DNA of 15,953 nt. Source: Thiotrichales bacterium (GTDB taxonomy: Bacteria > Pseudomonadota > Gammaproteobacteria > Francisellales > CACEW01). Positions 1 to 7,268 of the stretch are shown here, piece after piece (within the stretch, counting starts at the first letter, position 1; each line of letters begins with the position of its first letter). Location: the NCBI GenBank assembly GCA_947476405.1, contig CANJQG010000042.1:1-15953 (forward strand), given 5' to 3'. The notes under the pieces were generated by a model, which saw only the letters and a program-made list of their open reading frames with translations, was not told the origin of the DNA and made no database searches. Both the position numbers and the translations under genes were made by a program.

Positions 1-671
1 AAGCTCGACCAGTCAGGTGTTTTATCCTCATTCATATCAAGATTGAGTGCGCGATAATAATTCAGCATAGCTTCCAAAGCACCAGGTTGTGACCATGCAT
101 TTACATAAGCCTGCTTATCCGCTTCAGTCAGCGTTCCTTGCGCCAAACCTTTATTCAAAACCCAACCGCTTAGCCACTCAAAGTTATTTCGAGAAAGAAT
201 TTTCGCCGCAGTCGCCCGCCGCAAAAGCAAAATATATTCCGCCGCTTTCTGCTGAGTTGGATTAGTTCTAATTTGATGATTATAGATGGCTGGATGCGGC
301 GCATTGAGAATCACCAGCTTGTCCAGATATTCAGGATACAAATACGCAAACGCCCACGCCACAATGCCGCCCCAATCATGGCCAACGAGGACGATTTTTT
401 TCAGATGCAGATGATCACACAAATCCCTTACATCTTGAGCCAGTGCGGCCACCGTGTATTGATCAACACCTTCGGGTTTTGAAGATAAATTATAGCCACG
501 CAAATCGGGAGCAATGGCTAAATGCGTTTTTGAAAAATGCTCTAATTGCTTGCGCCATTCATAGGAAAACTCAGGAAAACCGTGTAGAAAAATAATCGGC
601 TCACCCTCTCCAGCATATTGGTAATGGATTTTGACTTTTTCGAGCTCAGCAATCTTCGACTTTATTGACAT
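1..671 (-). CDS. Epoxide hydrolase-like alpha/beta hydrolase (3' end outside window)
   Basis: The reading frame is open from ATG 671-669 to the left edge of the window (223 codons, no stop), so the C-terminus is missing. Seen: HGFPE at residues 30-34, DLRGY at 56-60 and GHDWGG at 97-102. Aspartate 99 sits at the nucleophile elbow where most alpha/beta hydrolases have serine. From family knowledge, HGFPE plus an Asp nucleophile in GHDWGG marks the epoxide hydrolase/haloalkane dehalogenase branch, in which Asp forms an alkyl-enzyme ester with the substrate; the HGFPE and DLRGY context favours epoxide hydrolase. The general acid/His would lie in the missing part. The start is supported by an AAGGGGG Shine-Dalgarno 6 nt upstream. 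It follows the upstream hydrolase gene by 10 nt, so the two form an operon read leftward from promoter A. The true substrate is unknown. Confidence 0.9.
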   Translation of the reverse strand, partial: MSIKSKIAELEKVKIHYQYAGEGEPIIFLHGFPEFSYEWRKQLEHFSKTHLAIAPDLRGYNLSSKPEGVDQYTVAALAQDVRDLCDHLHLKKIVLVGHDWGGIVAWAFAYLYPEYLDKLVILNAPHPAIYNHQIRTNPTQQKAAEYILLLRRATAAKILSRNNFEWLSGWVLNKGLAQGTLTEADKQAYVNAWSQPGALEAMLNYYRALNLDMNEDKTPDWSS

Positions 672-681
672 CTTACCCCCT

Positions 682-1545
682 TCAAATTAACTCAGCCCTG
701 ACCAACTCCAAATACCGTGCATTTTGATCAATCGGCAAAATATGGCCACAGCCCTCAAAAATAACCAATTTGGCATGCGGAATTTTTGCCGCCATCTCAA
801 CAGAAAACTCAGGGGGACACATCCAGTCGTCCTCCGCACCCAAGATCAAGGTGGGACACTGAATCTGACTCAACTGCGAAGTATAATCATAACGCCAAAA
901 CTCAGTCCTGTATGCAGCGTTGGACGCTTCATGCCCCAGAATCATATGATCCCAAGTCGAAGTCGAAACCCCACCCGACAGTGCTCGCTGCTTGGCGATA
1001 TTTTTGGAATATAATGGCCCCAGCTGGTTAAAATATTCAATAAAGTCAGCGCGATCTTTTATCTGGCCATCACACAGTCGATTAAAAACTGCAAGCTGGG
1101 CTGGAGTAGGATTTCGCTTTACGAATTCAACTCTCGAATGCTCAATAAAGCCAAAATGATGCGCCGTGCAAATCAGAAATAACCTATCAAGTCGCTCAGG
1201 ATATTTGATTGCATAACCTAATGCCACCTTGCCACCGTACGAAAAACCCAGGCATGAAATTTTTTCCAGCTTGAGGTAACGACGCAAATCTTCGACATCC
1301 TCAATCGCACTCTCCAAAGTATGTTCCGCAGGATGCCCAGAGCTTTTACCATGCCCCGTCAAATCGAACAAGACTAGTTGCGCTGAGTCTTGCAGATCAA
1401 GTGAGTGAATTTTAAAGCCGGAATGATCAAGGCCAGGCCCACCATGAATAAGAAACAATACGGGATGCGTACTGCCAGGATCTGTCAAAGGACCTTCTCC
1501 AAAAATCTCATACGCTATTTTCTTGCCATTGATACTTGCAATCAT
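682..1545 (-). CDS. Alpha/beta hydrolase, serine nucleophile (proline iminopeptidase-like)
   Basis: A complete cytosolic alpha/beta hydrolase with no signal peptide. Seen, numbered from the upstream in-frame ATG at 1557: oxyanion motif HGGPG at 38-42, DLTGHG at 65-70, nucleophile elbow GFSYGG with Ser106, acid Asp244 in the EDDWMCPP loop, and catalytic His272 in GCGH. HGGPG is typical of the S33 (proline iminopeptidase) group, but many esterases and amidases share it, so the substrate cannot be given. I prefer the internal ATG at 1545 (MIASINGKK) because GGGGGTG lies just upstream of it, whereas the ATG at 1557 has almost no Shine-Dalgarno. It is the first gene of a two-gene leftward operon from promoter A, with its -10 about 34 nt upstream of the chosen start. 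The epoxide hydrolase-like gene follows after 10 nt. Confidence 0.92.
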   Translation of the reverse strand: MIASINGKKIAYEIFGEGPLTDPGSTHPVLFLIHGGPGLDHSGFKIHSLDLQDSAQLVLFDLTGHGKSSGHPAEHTLESAIEDVEDLRRYLKLEKISCLGFSYGGKVALGYAIKYPERLDRLFLICTAHHFGFIEHSRVEFVKRNPTPAQLAVFNRLCDGQIKDRADFIEYFNQLGPLYSKNIAKQRALSGGVSTSTWDHMILGHEASNAAYRTEFWRYDYTSQLSQIQCPTLILGAEDDWMCPPEFSVEMAAKIPHAKLVIFEGCGHILPIDQNARYLELVRAELI

Positions 1546-1563
1546 GCTCACCCCCATGCCCAG

Positions 1564-1617
1564 TGATTTAATTTTGACATTCTAGCAGAATCAATTATGC
1601 TGTACAATATATTTACA
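1564..1617. promoter_or_regulatory. Bidirectional promoter, copy A
   Basis: Rightward promoter: TTGACA 1574-1579, 16-bp spacer, TATGCT 1596-1601. Leftward promoter on the same DNA: TTGTAC 1607-1602, 17-bp spacer, TAGAAT 1584-1579. An operator-like TGTA-N9-TACA element covers 1601-1617. The block aligns with copies B, C and D. Leftward it serves the two hydrolases; rightward it serves the 40-residue ORF and the ICMT-type gene. Confidence 0.8.
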
Positions 1618-1633
1618 AAAATACAAGGCCATC

Positions 1634-1756
1634 ATGAGCCGAGAATTCATTTTGATCACAGACCCACACGTCTGTGTCATGCCAATCAAAACAATATTTT
1701 GCACAAATTGCAATCTATGTTATGATAGCGAAAATCATCATTTCGGAAAGTCCTAA
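1634..1756 (+). CDS. Possible 40-residue leader ORF with CxxCxxC
   Basis: A short frame starts at ATG 1634, with AAGG five bases upstream. It lies 32 nt after the rightward -10 of copy A, close to where the rightward genes of the other copies begin. It encodes 40 residues with Cys14 and a CTNCNLC cluster (Cys23, 26, 29), no obvious signal peptide and no family I recognise. Its stop codon shares one base with the start of the methyltransferase gene (TAATG), which suggests translational coupling. It could be a genuine small metal-binding or leader peptide, the remnant of an older rightward gene (as at copy D), or a chance frame in a long leader. Without comparative data I cannot decide. Confidence 0.35.
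   Translation: MSREFILITDPHVCVMPIKTIFCTNCNLCYDSENHHFGKS
1657..1676 (+). other. Hairpin inside the ICMT leader
   Basis: CACAGAC (1657-1663) and GTCTGTG (1670-1676) form a perfect 7-bp stem with a 6-nt loop. It falls inside the 40-residue ORF. No T tract follows, so it is not an intrinsic terminator; it might influence translation of the leader. Chance occurrence is possible. Confidence 0.3.
1699..1726 (+). promoter_or_regulatory. Possible second promoter for the ICMT-type gene
   Basis: TTGCAC (1699-1704), 16-bp spacer, TATGAT (1721-1726), about 30 nt before the methyltransferase start. If active it would give a transcript lacking the 40-residue ORF. The match to consensus is fair only. Confidence 0.3.
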
Positions 1757-2319
1757 TGCACCTTCAAGCCATCAACAACGCCTTAATTTTTGCATGGGTT
1801 GCCTTGGAATTATTTCTCTCTTTATACAAGCGCTCGAAATCAAAGGGTCAGCAAGACCATTCCAGCTTGCGAATCATCTGGGTCACCTTGATTATAGCCA
1901 TCCTGGCCGCCAACTGGGTCGCTGACCACCACCGCATAATGCCTTTTTCCAACCAAGTCCTAACACAAAGCATCGCATTGATTTGCTTTATCACTGGCTT
2001 CGTAATCCGCTATCATTCAATCTACACCCTAAAACAATTCTTCACCTTCGATGTCCACGTCGGTGCAGAACATGAGCTCATCACCCAAGGCCTATACCGC
2101 AAAATCCGCCACCCTGCGTATTTGGGCTCGCTCCTCATCATCACTGCTTTGGCTTTGCAATTTGGTAATCTGCTGAGTTTTTTGATTGTGCTGATTTTGG
2201 CGATTGCTGTGCATGTGTATCGGATTCGCATTGAAGAGGCGGCGCTAATGCAGCATTTTGGCCAAAAATACATGACGTATAAAAAGGGAACTTGGCGTTT
2301 GGTTCCTTGGATTTATTAA
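1756..2319 (+). CDS. Isoprenylcysteine carboxyl methyltransferase (ICMT)-type membrane methyltransferase
   Basis: A 187-residue integral membrane protein. Seen: hydrophobic segments at about 7-24, 40-57, 70-88 and 122-153. The family signature follows: LITQGLYRKIRHPAYLG (residues 108-124), then RIRIEEAALMQHFGQKY (156-172) and a YKKGTWRLVPW tail. In the ICMT/PEMT fold, the RHPxYLG and downstream EE/Y elements form the S-adenosylmethionine pocket near the membrane surface. Bacterial members have mostly unknown acceptors and need not methylate prenyl-cysteine. The start is supported by GGAAAG five bases upstream and by TAATG overlap with the preceding small ORF. It is read from promoter A, possibly also from an internal promoter. 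Its stop lies 8 bp from the stop of the convergent oxidoreductase gene, with no clear terminator. Confidence 0.9.
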   Translation: MHLQAINNALIFAWVALELFLSLYKRSKSKGQQDHSSLRIIWVTLIIAILAANWVADHHRIMPFSNQVLTQSIALICFITGFVIRYHSIYTLKQFFTFDVHVGAEHELITQGLYRKIRHPAYLGSLLIITALALQFGNLLSFLIVLILAIAVHVYRIRIEEAALMQHFGQKYMTYKKGTWRLVPWIY

Positions 2320-2327
2320 GCACACTT

Positions 2328-3365
2328 TTATTTGTTTTTTTCTGCGGACCTTGTAGCAATAGAGAGTAAATCTTGTATCATTAAACCAGCTTTAATATCT
2401 GCCATTCTGCCGTCAAACGAACCCGTTGCAATTTGTTTGACCCACGCTTCATTCTGAAAATAAAAAGAGTCGGACCAAAAAGGGACTTCTGTCACAGGAT
2501 CAGCTATAATTCGACTTGAGCCAATTGCTACCTCGGTCACACCTGGCCTAGCCATCAACTTGAGCGCAATCAAATCAGGAGATCTGCTAGAATACCTGAT
2601 CTCACCCCTTTCAAACGTAATATGGGCATGAAAACCCAACTCAGCATCCTCTGCTGATTTACTGACTTGCAACTTAAAATGCGCTCTGCTATCCGTTGTT
2701 CCAGTCATGATGCAATGATCATCTTCTGTTAAAACCACTCCTTCACGCATAGGCACTCTAATTCCAAGCGATGCCCGGAGGGAGCCACGGTCAATCTCTG
2801 ATCCTGTCATATAGCAAATTATATCTAATAAATGGCTCCCCAAGTCACCGCAAGCACCACTGCTTTTATTTTGTGAGGCGCCATCTCTCCACCCAATTGT
2901 TTTCTTGGTTAATGCACTATTTCTATTAAGGGCCAAATCTATATGCAGAATATCACCTAACTCGGCACTGCGACCTAGATCTATAATAGAAAGCAAGACC
3001 TTATTAAACCTATAGTTAAAAGCAACGGCACTCAATGGTGGGGCCAGTCTATAAAATTCCCTCCCCTCCTCACAAGAAGAGGCCAAGGGCTTTTCACATA
3101 AAACGGGAAGTGGCTTAATGGATACAATATCTCTTAAAACTGCCAAATGAGTATTATTTGGAGTAGCGATAATGACCCCTGCAACATTCATGACTAGGAT
3201 CTCTAATGACTCAGCAACGCAAACCTTGGAAAATTCCTTTGCCAATTCCGCAGCGCGAGCAGGGTTTCTCGTGTATACAAAAACGCTTGCCACGTCAGCG
3301 ATACTTTCTAACGCTTTAAGATGTGCAATGGCTACCATACCACCGCCCACCATGCCGATATTCAT
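2328..3365 (-). CDS. Gfo/Idh/MocA family NAD(P)-dependent oxidoreductase
   Basis: A 345-residue two-domain dehydrogenase, the family's usual length. Seen: N-terminal Rossmann fingerprint MVGGGMVA (residues 5-12) with a beta-strand before it, ATPNNTH (67-73), the conserved EKPL at 91-94 (Lys92 contacts cofactor and substrate), and ACGDLGSHLLDI (171-182), whose Asp174 and His178 are the usual catalytic pair. The family oxidises or reduces sugars, inositols and related polyols; the substrate here is not predictable. ATG 3365 is preferred because the glycine-rich motif normally begins at residues 3-5 and GAGG lies 8 nt upstream; the frame extends to a TTG at 3395 without ribosome-site support. 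It is the only leftward gene of promoter B and ends 8 bp from the convergent methyltransferase gene. Confident in family, not in substrate. Confidence 0.93.
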   Translation of the reverse strand: MNIGMVGGGMVAIAHLKALESIADVASVFVYTRNPARAAELAKEFSKVCVAESLEILVMNVAGVIIATPNNTHLAVLRDIVSIKPLPVLCEKPLASSCEEGREFYRLAPPLSAVAFNYRFNKVLLSIIDLGRSAELGDILHIDLALNRNSALTKKTIGWRDGASQNKSSGACGDLGSHLLDIICYMTGSEIDRGSLRASLGIRVPMREGVVLTEDDHCIMTGTTDSRAHFKLQVSKSAEDAELGFHAHITFERGEIRYSSRSPDLIALKLMARPGVTEVAIGSSRIIADPVTEVPFWSDSFYFQNEAWVKQIATGSFDGRMADIKAGLMIQDLLSIATRSAEKNK

Positions 3366-3397
3366 TTTGAAGGCCTCATAAAGTTTCTTAATCAAAG

Positions 3398-3451
3398 TGA
3401 TTTAATTTTGACATTCTAACAAAGTCGACTATACTGTACAATATGTTTACA
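3398..3451. promoter_or_regulatory. Bidirectional promoter, copy B
   Basis: Rightward: TTGACA 3408-3413, 16 bp, TATACT 3430-3435. Leftward: TTGTAC 3441-3436, 17 bp, TAGAAT 3418-3413. Operator-like TGTA-N9-TACA at 3435-3451. From 3398 to the cupin start codon (3478) the sequence matches copy C (7191-7271) at 78 of 81 positions. It drives the oxidoreductase leftward and cupin plus two BioH-like genes rightward. Confidence 0.85.
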
Positions 3452-3475
3452 CAAATTCAACATGACAGGAGCGCC

Positions 3476-3934
3476 ATGCCCCATCCAGAAAACACATTCA
3501 CATTTGATCCCACCACCACAATCAAATTAAACCGCGATGGAACGATCGCTATTCAAAACAGTGATGAAGCGGTCACTTTTTCCAAAAAAGACAAGCCGAC
3601 TTTTAGAAATGATACTACAGGCGAAACAGTCCTTGAGTATTCTGGGGCCGTGGTCGATCAACGGATGGACCGCAGTTGGGCTCATGCCTATTTTGACCCA
3701 CAGGGATTCTCCCCACTCCACTACCATAATGATCGATTTGAAATCTATTACATCATCAAAGGCAAGGCTGAAGTGACCCTGGATGGGGATGCGCATTTCC
3801 TTACACCTGGCGAGTTTATTCTCATTCATCCCAAACAGAAACATCAGGTCAAAAGCGTCGACGTCACAGATCCTCTGGAAATGATTGTGAAGTGCTTTCC
3901 CTCGTGGATTTATCAAGATCAACATTTGATTTAA
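3476..3934 (+). CDS. Single-domain cupin protein
   Basis: A 152-residue protein with one cupin barrel in its C-terminal two thirds. Seen: motif 1 around HYHNDRFE, with His82, His84 and Glu89 and then glycine 96, matching HxH(x4)E(x6)G; motif 2 as PGEFILIHPKQKH (111-123) with His123 as the fourth metal ligand. All four ligands are present, so a metal-binding, possibly enzymatic cupin (dioxygenase, isomerase) or a small-molecule sensor is plausible. The start at 3476 is chosen because AGGAG precedes it by 4 nt. The in-frame ATG at 3443 sits almost on the predicted transcription start and would need leaderless translation. It is first in a three-gene rightward operon from promoter B, 27 nt before the first BioH-like gene. 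It may process the same compound as those hydrolases (inference). Confidence 0.88.
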   Translation: MPHPENTFTFDPTTTIKLNRDGTIAIQNSDEAVTFSKKDKPTFRNDTTGETVLEYSGAVVDQRMDRSWAHAYFDPQGFSPLHYHNDRFEIYYIIKGKAEVTLDGDAHFLTPGEFILIHPKQKHQVKSVDVTDPLEMIVKCFPSWIYQDQHLI

Positions 3935-3961
3935 ACATGCGAAAATAATAAGGAAACCACC

Positions 3962-4741
3962 ATGAGCGTCTTCAAAACCACCGCTGGAACAGGCAAGGAT
4001 ATTGTCCTCATCCACGGCTCATCCGTCAATCATGAGGACATGCTGCCGGTCATAGATGCTCTTTCTTTACATTATAAAGTGACCAGCATCGATTTGCCCG
4101 GCATGGGCTACAGCAAATGGAGTCCGCACATCCAAACTATTCATGACATAGCAGATCTTGTCTTACCTGAACTTCCAGAAAATGCCATTTATATCGGCTG
4201 GTCTTTTGGTGGCTTGGTTGCCTTATCGATCGGAGCGAGATACTCAAAACGCATGAAACGCTTTATTGGCATTGGCACCACTCCAAACTTTATGGCTGAT
4301 AATCATTGGATAGGACTCCCCAAACCAGGTTATGCAGCCCTTGTTGCCTCTATTTTTGAGAAAAAAAGCTTTCATACTTTTGTCAAAGAATTTTATGAGC
4401 AAGAGTTTACCAATACCCACCAAACGCAATCACCCCTTTACTTAGAGGCCCAAAAGATATGTGATCGCAGACCAGAGAGCGATATCCATGTTATCGAAAA
4501 GATCATGGCAATTTGTGATGCCACAGACTTACGCAATGAATTAACATCGCTGACCTGCCCCATTGATTTCATCTTTGGAGACCAAGATACCTATGCTCTA
4601 AAATCAACTTGGCCGCAGATTGCAAAGCTTAATCCAAACACTTATATTCATGAAATAATAGGAGCTGGACATGCGCCATTTTGGACGCATCCGGAAAAAT
4701 TTAACGCGATTCTTAACCATATTTTAAAGGATAACAAATGA
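3962..4741 (+). CDS. BioH-like alpha/beta hydrolase, copy 1
   Basis: A 259-residue alpha/beta hydrolase resembling pimeloyl-ACP methyl ester esterase BioH. Seen: IDLPGMG (43-49), nucleophile elbow GWSFGG with Ser81, acid Asp209 in FGDQD, and His237 in GAGHAPFWTHP, the last very BioH-like. The oxyanion region reads HGSSVN (18-23), whereas BioH and the next gene have HGWG, so the substrate entrance has changed. AAGGAA before ATG 3962 supports the start. The last four bases overlap the next gene (ATGA), giving translational coupling. BioH removes the methyl ester that disguises the pimeloyl chain during biotin synthesis, but no other biotin gene is nearby. The cupin neighbour and shared promoter suggest a role in the local hydrolase regulon, so no bioH symbol is given. 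Confidence 0.88.
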   Translation: MSVFKTTAGTGKDIVLIHGSSVNHEDMLPVIDALSLHYKVTSIDLPGMGYSKWSPHIQTIHDIADLVLPELPENAIYIGWSFGGLVALSIGARYSKRMKRFIGIGTTPNFMADNHWIGLPKPGYAALVASIFEKKSFHTFVKEFYEQEFTNTHQTQSPLYLEAQKICDRRPESDIHVIEKIMAICDATDLRNELTSLTCPIDFIFGDQDTYALKSTWPQIAKLNPNTYIHEIIGAGHAPFWTHPEKFNAILNHILKDNK

Positions 4742-5505
4742 GCATTTTTAAAGAAATAAAAGGCATGGGTGAAGATGTTATTGTAATTCACGGCTGGGGT
4801 TGTAACCATCTGGACATGCACCCTGTTGTGGAACAATTGGCGAAACATTATCGAGTAACCAATATTGACCTCCCAGGGGTAGGATCGAGCGATTGGGACC
4901 TTGACACTGACACCATTTACGACATCGCCGAACAGGTATTACCAGACTTACCCGAGCGGGCTATTTATGTGGGCTGGTCTTTTGGAGGTTTGGTTTCGAT
5001 GGCTATTGCTGCACGCCATCCTGAATGCGTCAAACGCTTTATTGGAATTGGCACCACGCCAAAACTGATCGCTGCAGAAAATTGGCTTGGATTTCCCCAG
5101 CCAGGCTTTGCCGTTGCCTTTGACTCAGTAAGAAAACATGGCTTAAAAGCGCTGTTAACCGAAGATTACGCAACTGAATTTGCAAAAATCAGCCCCAAGC
5201 CTTCTCAATTTAACGTATTGAATCATTTTTTAGCGCAGTCCCCAGAAATTCCTCAGGAGATTTTGTTTAAAGGGATTGAAATATGTGACTCAACTGATCT
5301 GCGAAAAGAATTCGCTGCCATGCAATGCCCCATCGATTTAATTATGGGCGAAGAAGATGTGAAAGTTTTGTTTGCATCAGCCACGCAATTGCAAGCCCTC
5401 AATCCAAAAATAAAAATTCATAACATTGCTGAAGCAAGGCATATGCCGTTCTGGACACATCCGGAAAAGTTCAATCACATACTGAAAGAAATTCTAAAGT
5501 CTTAA
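4738..5505 (+). CDS. BioH-like alpha/beta hydrolase, copy 2
   Basis: A 255-residue tandem paralogue of the preceding gene, starting inside it (ATGA overlap). Shared stretches include IDLPG, the YxGWSFGGLV elbow, KRFIGIGTTP and PFWTHPEKFN. Seen: HGWGCN (19-24, the standard BioH oxyanion motif), Ser81 in GWSFGG, Asp207 in MGEED, and His235 in ARHMPFW. All triad residues are present in both copies, so both may be active. They differ most in the oxyanion loop and the cap region (about 115-185), which suggests a duplication followed by change of substrate. It is the last gene of the rightward operon from promoter B; its stop lies 9 bp from the stop of the convergent acetyltransferase gene. A genuine BioH role is possible for this copy but unproven. 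Confidence 0.88.
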   Translation: MSIFKEIKGMGEDVIVIHGWGCNHLDMHPVVEQLAKHYRVTNIDLPGVGSSDWDLDTDTIYDIAEQVLPDLPERAIYVGWSFGGLVSMAIAARHPECVKRFIGIGTTPKLIAAENWLGFPQPGFAVAFDSVRKHGLKALLTEDYATEFAKISPKPSQFNVLNHFLAQSPEIPQEILFKGIEICDSTDLRKEFAAMQCPIDLIMGEEDVKVLFASATQLQALNPKIKIHNIAEARHMPFWTHPEKFNHILKEILKS

Positions 5506-5514
5506 ATTAGAAAC

Positions 5515-6030
5515 TTATGATGCCGGGGTTAACGAAAACAACAATGGGTGCTTCATTACCCCATCAAAGCTCCACTGATTCCGTAACTGTCCTTCATATT
5601 GCCCTCCGACTTTACGGATTAAGCCAATGCTTCTTTCATTATCTGGCAGGACCATAAATTGTAGGCGCTGCAACTTCAAATCATTAAAGGCAAAGTCAGT
5701 TGCTAACTTCAGTGCTGCACTGGCAACGCCTTGCCCTGCAAAATCCTTCTGAATCCAAAGCGCAATATTAGCTTGACGCTCATAGGGATTGATGGTCACA
5801 TTAATTAAGCGAACTTCCCCCAGAAAATTTTCTTGCTCATTCAAAATTTTAAATGCATATTCGGTACCAGCAGAAAAGGCTTTGATTGCATTTTCAATCC
5901 AGATTTTTGACTTCTCCATAGTATAATTTTCAGCGTATGGGATCCACGGCAACAGATGATCTTTAGAACTATTCAGCCCATCATAACGTAGTTTTTCATC
6001 TCCAAAAGTATAAGGTTCAATTTTTATCAC
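5515..6030 (-). CDS. GNAT family N-acetyltransferase (RimJ/RimL-like)
   Basis: A cytosolic acetyltransferase of about 171 residues. Seen: a beta-strand run ending in ANIALWI, then the acetyl-CoA loop DFAGQGVASAAL (GQGxA type), NDLKLQRLQF, and NERSIGLIRKVGGQYEGQLRN, the standard order in RimJ/RimL-like GNATs that acetylate protein N-termini or small-molecule amines. The preferred start is GTG 6030: it lies 4 nt after the serine hydrolase stop (6035) and GGAG is 10 nt upstream. The frame extends to an ATG at 6078 inside the preceding gene, but the added residues (CPGRC...) do not look like the family. It is second in a leftward operon from promoter C. Its acceptor is unknown; pairing with a beta-lactamase-fold hydrolase suggests chemical modification of one compound class (inference). 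Confidence 0.88.
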   Translation of the reverse strand: MIKIEPYTFGDEKLRYDGLNSSKDHLLPWIPYAENYTMEKSKIWIENAIKAFSAGTEYAFKILNEQENFLGEVRLINVTINPYERQANIALWIQKDFAGQGVASAALKLATDFAFNDLKLQRLQFMVLPDNERSIGLIRKVGGQYEGQLRNQWSFDGVMKHPLLFSLTPAS

Positions 6031-6034
6031 TATT

Positions 6035-7180
6035 TTACTTCTCCAGTCCAAGATCACAATACACCGCCCTGGGCACATTCAATGCAAACTCTTTCAAACC
6101 ATAAAATGCGGTATTCGTCAAAATCACCACACTTAAACCAATCGCTGGATCAACAAAAGCATTATTGCCATATGCACCAGACCACTCATAGCTTCCAACC
6201 GATCGTGGAGAATTGGCTACTTCAGCATCACGAATCATCCCAAAACCCATGCCAAATCCATATCCCGGCCAAGGTAATGCAACCTCATAACCAGGCACCG
6301 CATCTTGCGTCAAACAGGCAATTGAAGTCTGATTTAAAATAGGCGCGCCTCCTTGACGAATCGCCTCTAAAAACTGCAAATAATCTCTCGCAGTGGAAGC
6401 CATGCCACCCCCTCCAGATGGATAGGCACGCGGATTTAGAATACGGTCTGGACCAAAATAAAGATCACCCGCGTTTTCGATGGGAACTTTCTGTTCTGCC
6501 GACATCAGACAAGCCTCGCCTCCGTTTGAATTGTCAAAATAAGCTGTAGCCAAATGGCGGGATTCTTTGACGTAGAAAGACGTGTCTTTCATGCCAAGTG
6601 GCTCAGTGACATATTGCTCAATGACCTGCGATAGAGGCTTCCCAGTTACTTTTTCCAGCACCGCACCCAGGACATCAATACCCAAAGAATATCGCCACTG
6701 TTCTCCAGGCTTAAACATCAGTGGAACAGCGGCCAGGCGCGCCACATTCTCCTCCAGCGTCAGTTCATTATTTTCCATGCCATCGGAGACTCCTGCAGAG
6801 CGATAAGGCTCATTATGCGGAAAATAAAAACCATAACTTAAACCCGAAGTGTGTGTCAGCAAATGACGAATAGTGATCGGATAGATCTTGCCATCTGGTG
6901 CTTTAGGCGTGAAATGCGGAAGCCACTCCATGATCGATGTATCCAGTGATAACAAGCCTTTTTCAATTAAGGCGAAAGTAGCGCTGCTGGTCAGCGGTTT
7001 GGTCAAACTCGCCAGACGGAAAATCGTGTTTTCAGTCACTGACTTTTTAGCCTCACAATCCGCCCAACCTGAATGAGTTTCGAAGATCACATCTCCATGT
7101 TGCGCAATGATAATACTGGTGCCAATCACTTTCCCTGCATCTAAAGCTTGGTCGATTACTTTACGAAGATGCTTCATCAT
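6035..7180 (-). CDS. Beta-lactamase-fold serine hydrolase (class C/EstB-like)
   Basis: A 381-residue protein (380 if the second ATG at 7177 is used). Seen: SLTK at 58-61 (SxxK, nucleophile Ser58 and Lys61), HLLTHTSGL (106-114), a YSL motif with Tyr164 in the YxN position, and a late glycine-rich YEWSGAYGN segment where KTG occurs in true class C enzymes. This pattern fits EstB-type esterases and D-aminopeptidase-like relatives better than real beta-lactamases, which keep YxN and KTG. No signal peptide is visible, so it probably works in the cytosol. GGGATGA precedes the double ATG. It is first in a leftward operon from promoter C, with its -10 about 26 nt upstream, and the GNAT gene follows after 4 nt. 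A second, more diverged family member stands at copy D. Confidence 0.9.
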   Translation of the reverse strand: MMKHLRKVIDQALDAGKVIGTSIIIAQHGDVIFETHSGWADCEAKKSVTENTIFRLASLTKPLTSSATFALIEKGLLSLDTSIMEWLPHFTPKAPDGKIYPITIRHLLTHTSGLSYGFYFPHNEPYRSAGVSDGMENNELTLEENVARLAAVPLMFKPGEQWRYSLGIDVLGAVLEKVTGKPLSQVIEQYVTEPLGMKDTSFYVKESRHLATAYFDNSNGGEACLMSAEQKVPIENAGDLYFGPDRILNPRAYPSGGGGMASTARDYLQFLEAIRQGGAPILNQTSIACLTQDAVPGYEVALPWPGYGFGMGFGMIRDAEVANSPRSVGSYEWSGAYGNNAFVDPAIGLSVVILTNTAFYGLKEFALNVPRAVYCDLGLEK

Positions 7181-7190
7181 TCATCCCAAC

Positions 7191-7244
7191 TGATTTAATT
7201 TTGACATTCTAACAAAGTCGATTATACTGTACAATATGTTTACA
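7191..7244. promoter_or_regulatory. Bidirectional promoter, copy C
   Basis: Rightward: TTGACA 7201-7206, 16 bp, TATACT 7223-7228. Leftward: TTGTAC 7234-7229, 17 bp, TAGAAT 7211-7206. Operator-like TGTA-N9-TACA at 7228-7244. It is nearly identical to copy B through the rightward start codon. It drives the serine hydrolase and GNAT leftward and the frameshifted hydrolase rightward. Confidence 0.85.
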
Positions 7245-7268
7245 CAAACTCAACATGACAGGAGCGTC

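Noticed and set aside
2284..2340. Possible terminator between the ICMT-type and oxidoreductase genes (GGAAC/GTTCC stem and T-rich stretch)
   Set aside because: The stem is short, lies inside the coding region, and the T run is more than 20 nt away, so it is not a standard intrinsic terminator.
3443..3475. Upstream in-frame ATG of the cupin gene (and the matching one at 7236 in the S33-type hydrolase)
   Set aside because: It lies about one base from the predicted transcription start and has no ribosome site, while the second ATG has AGGAG at good spacing. The similar added peptides merely reflect the copied promoter block.
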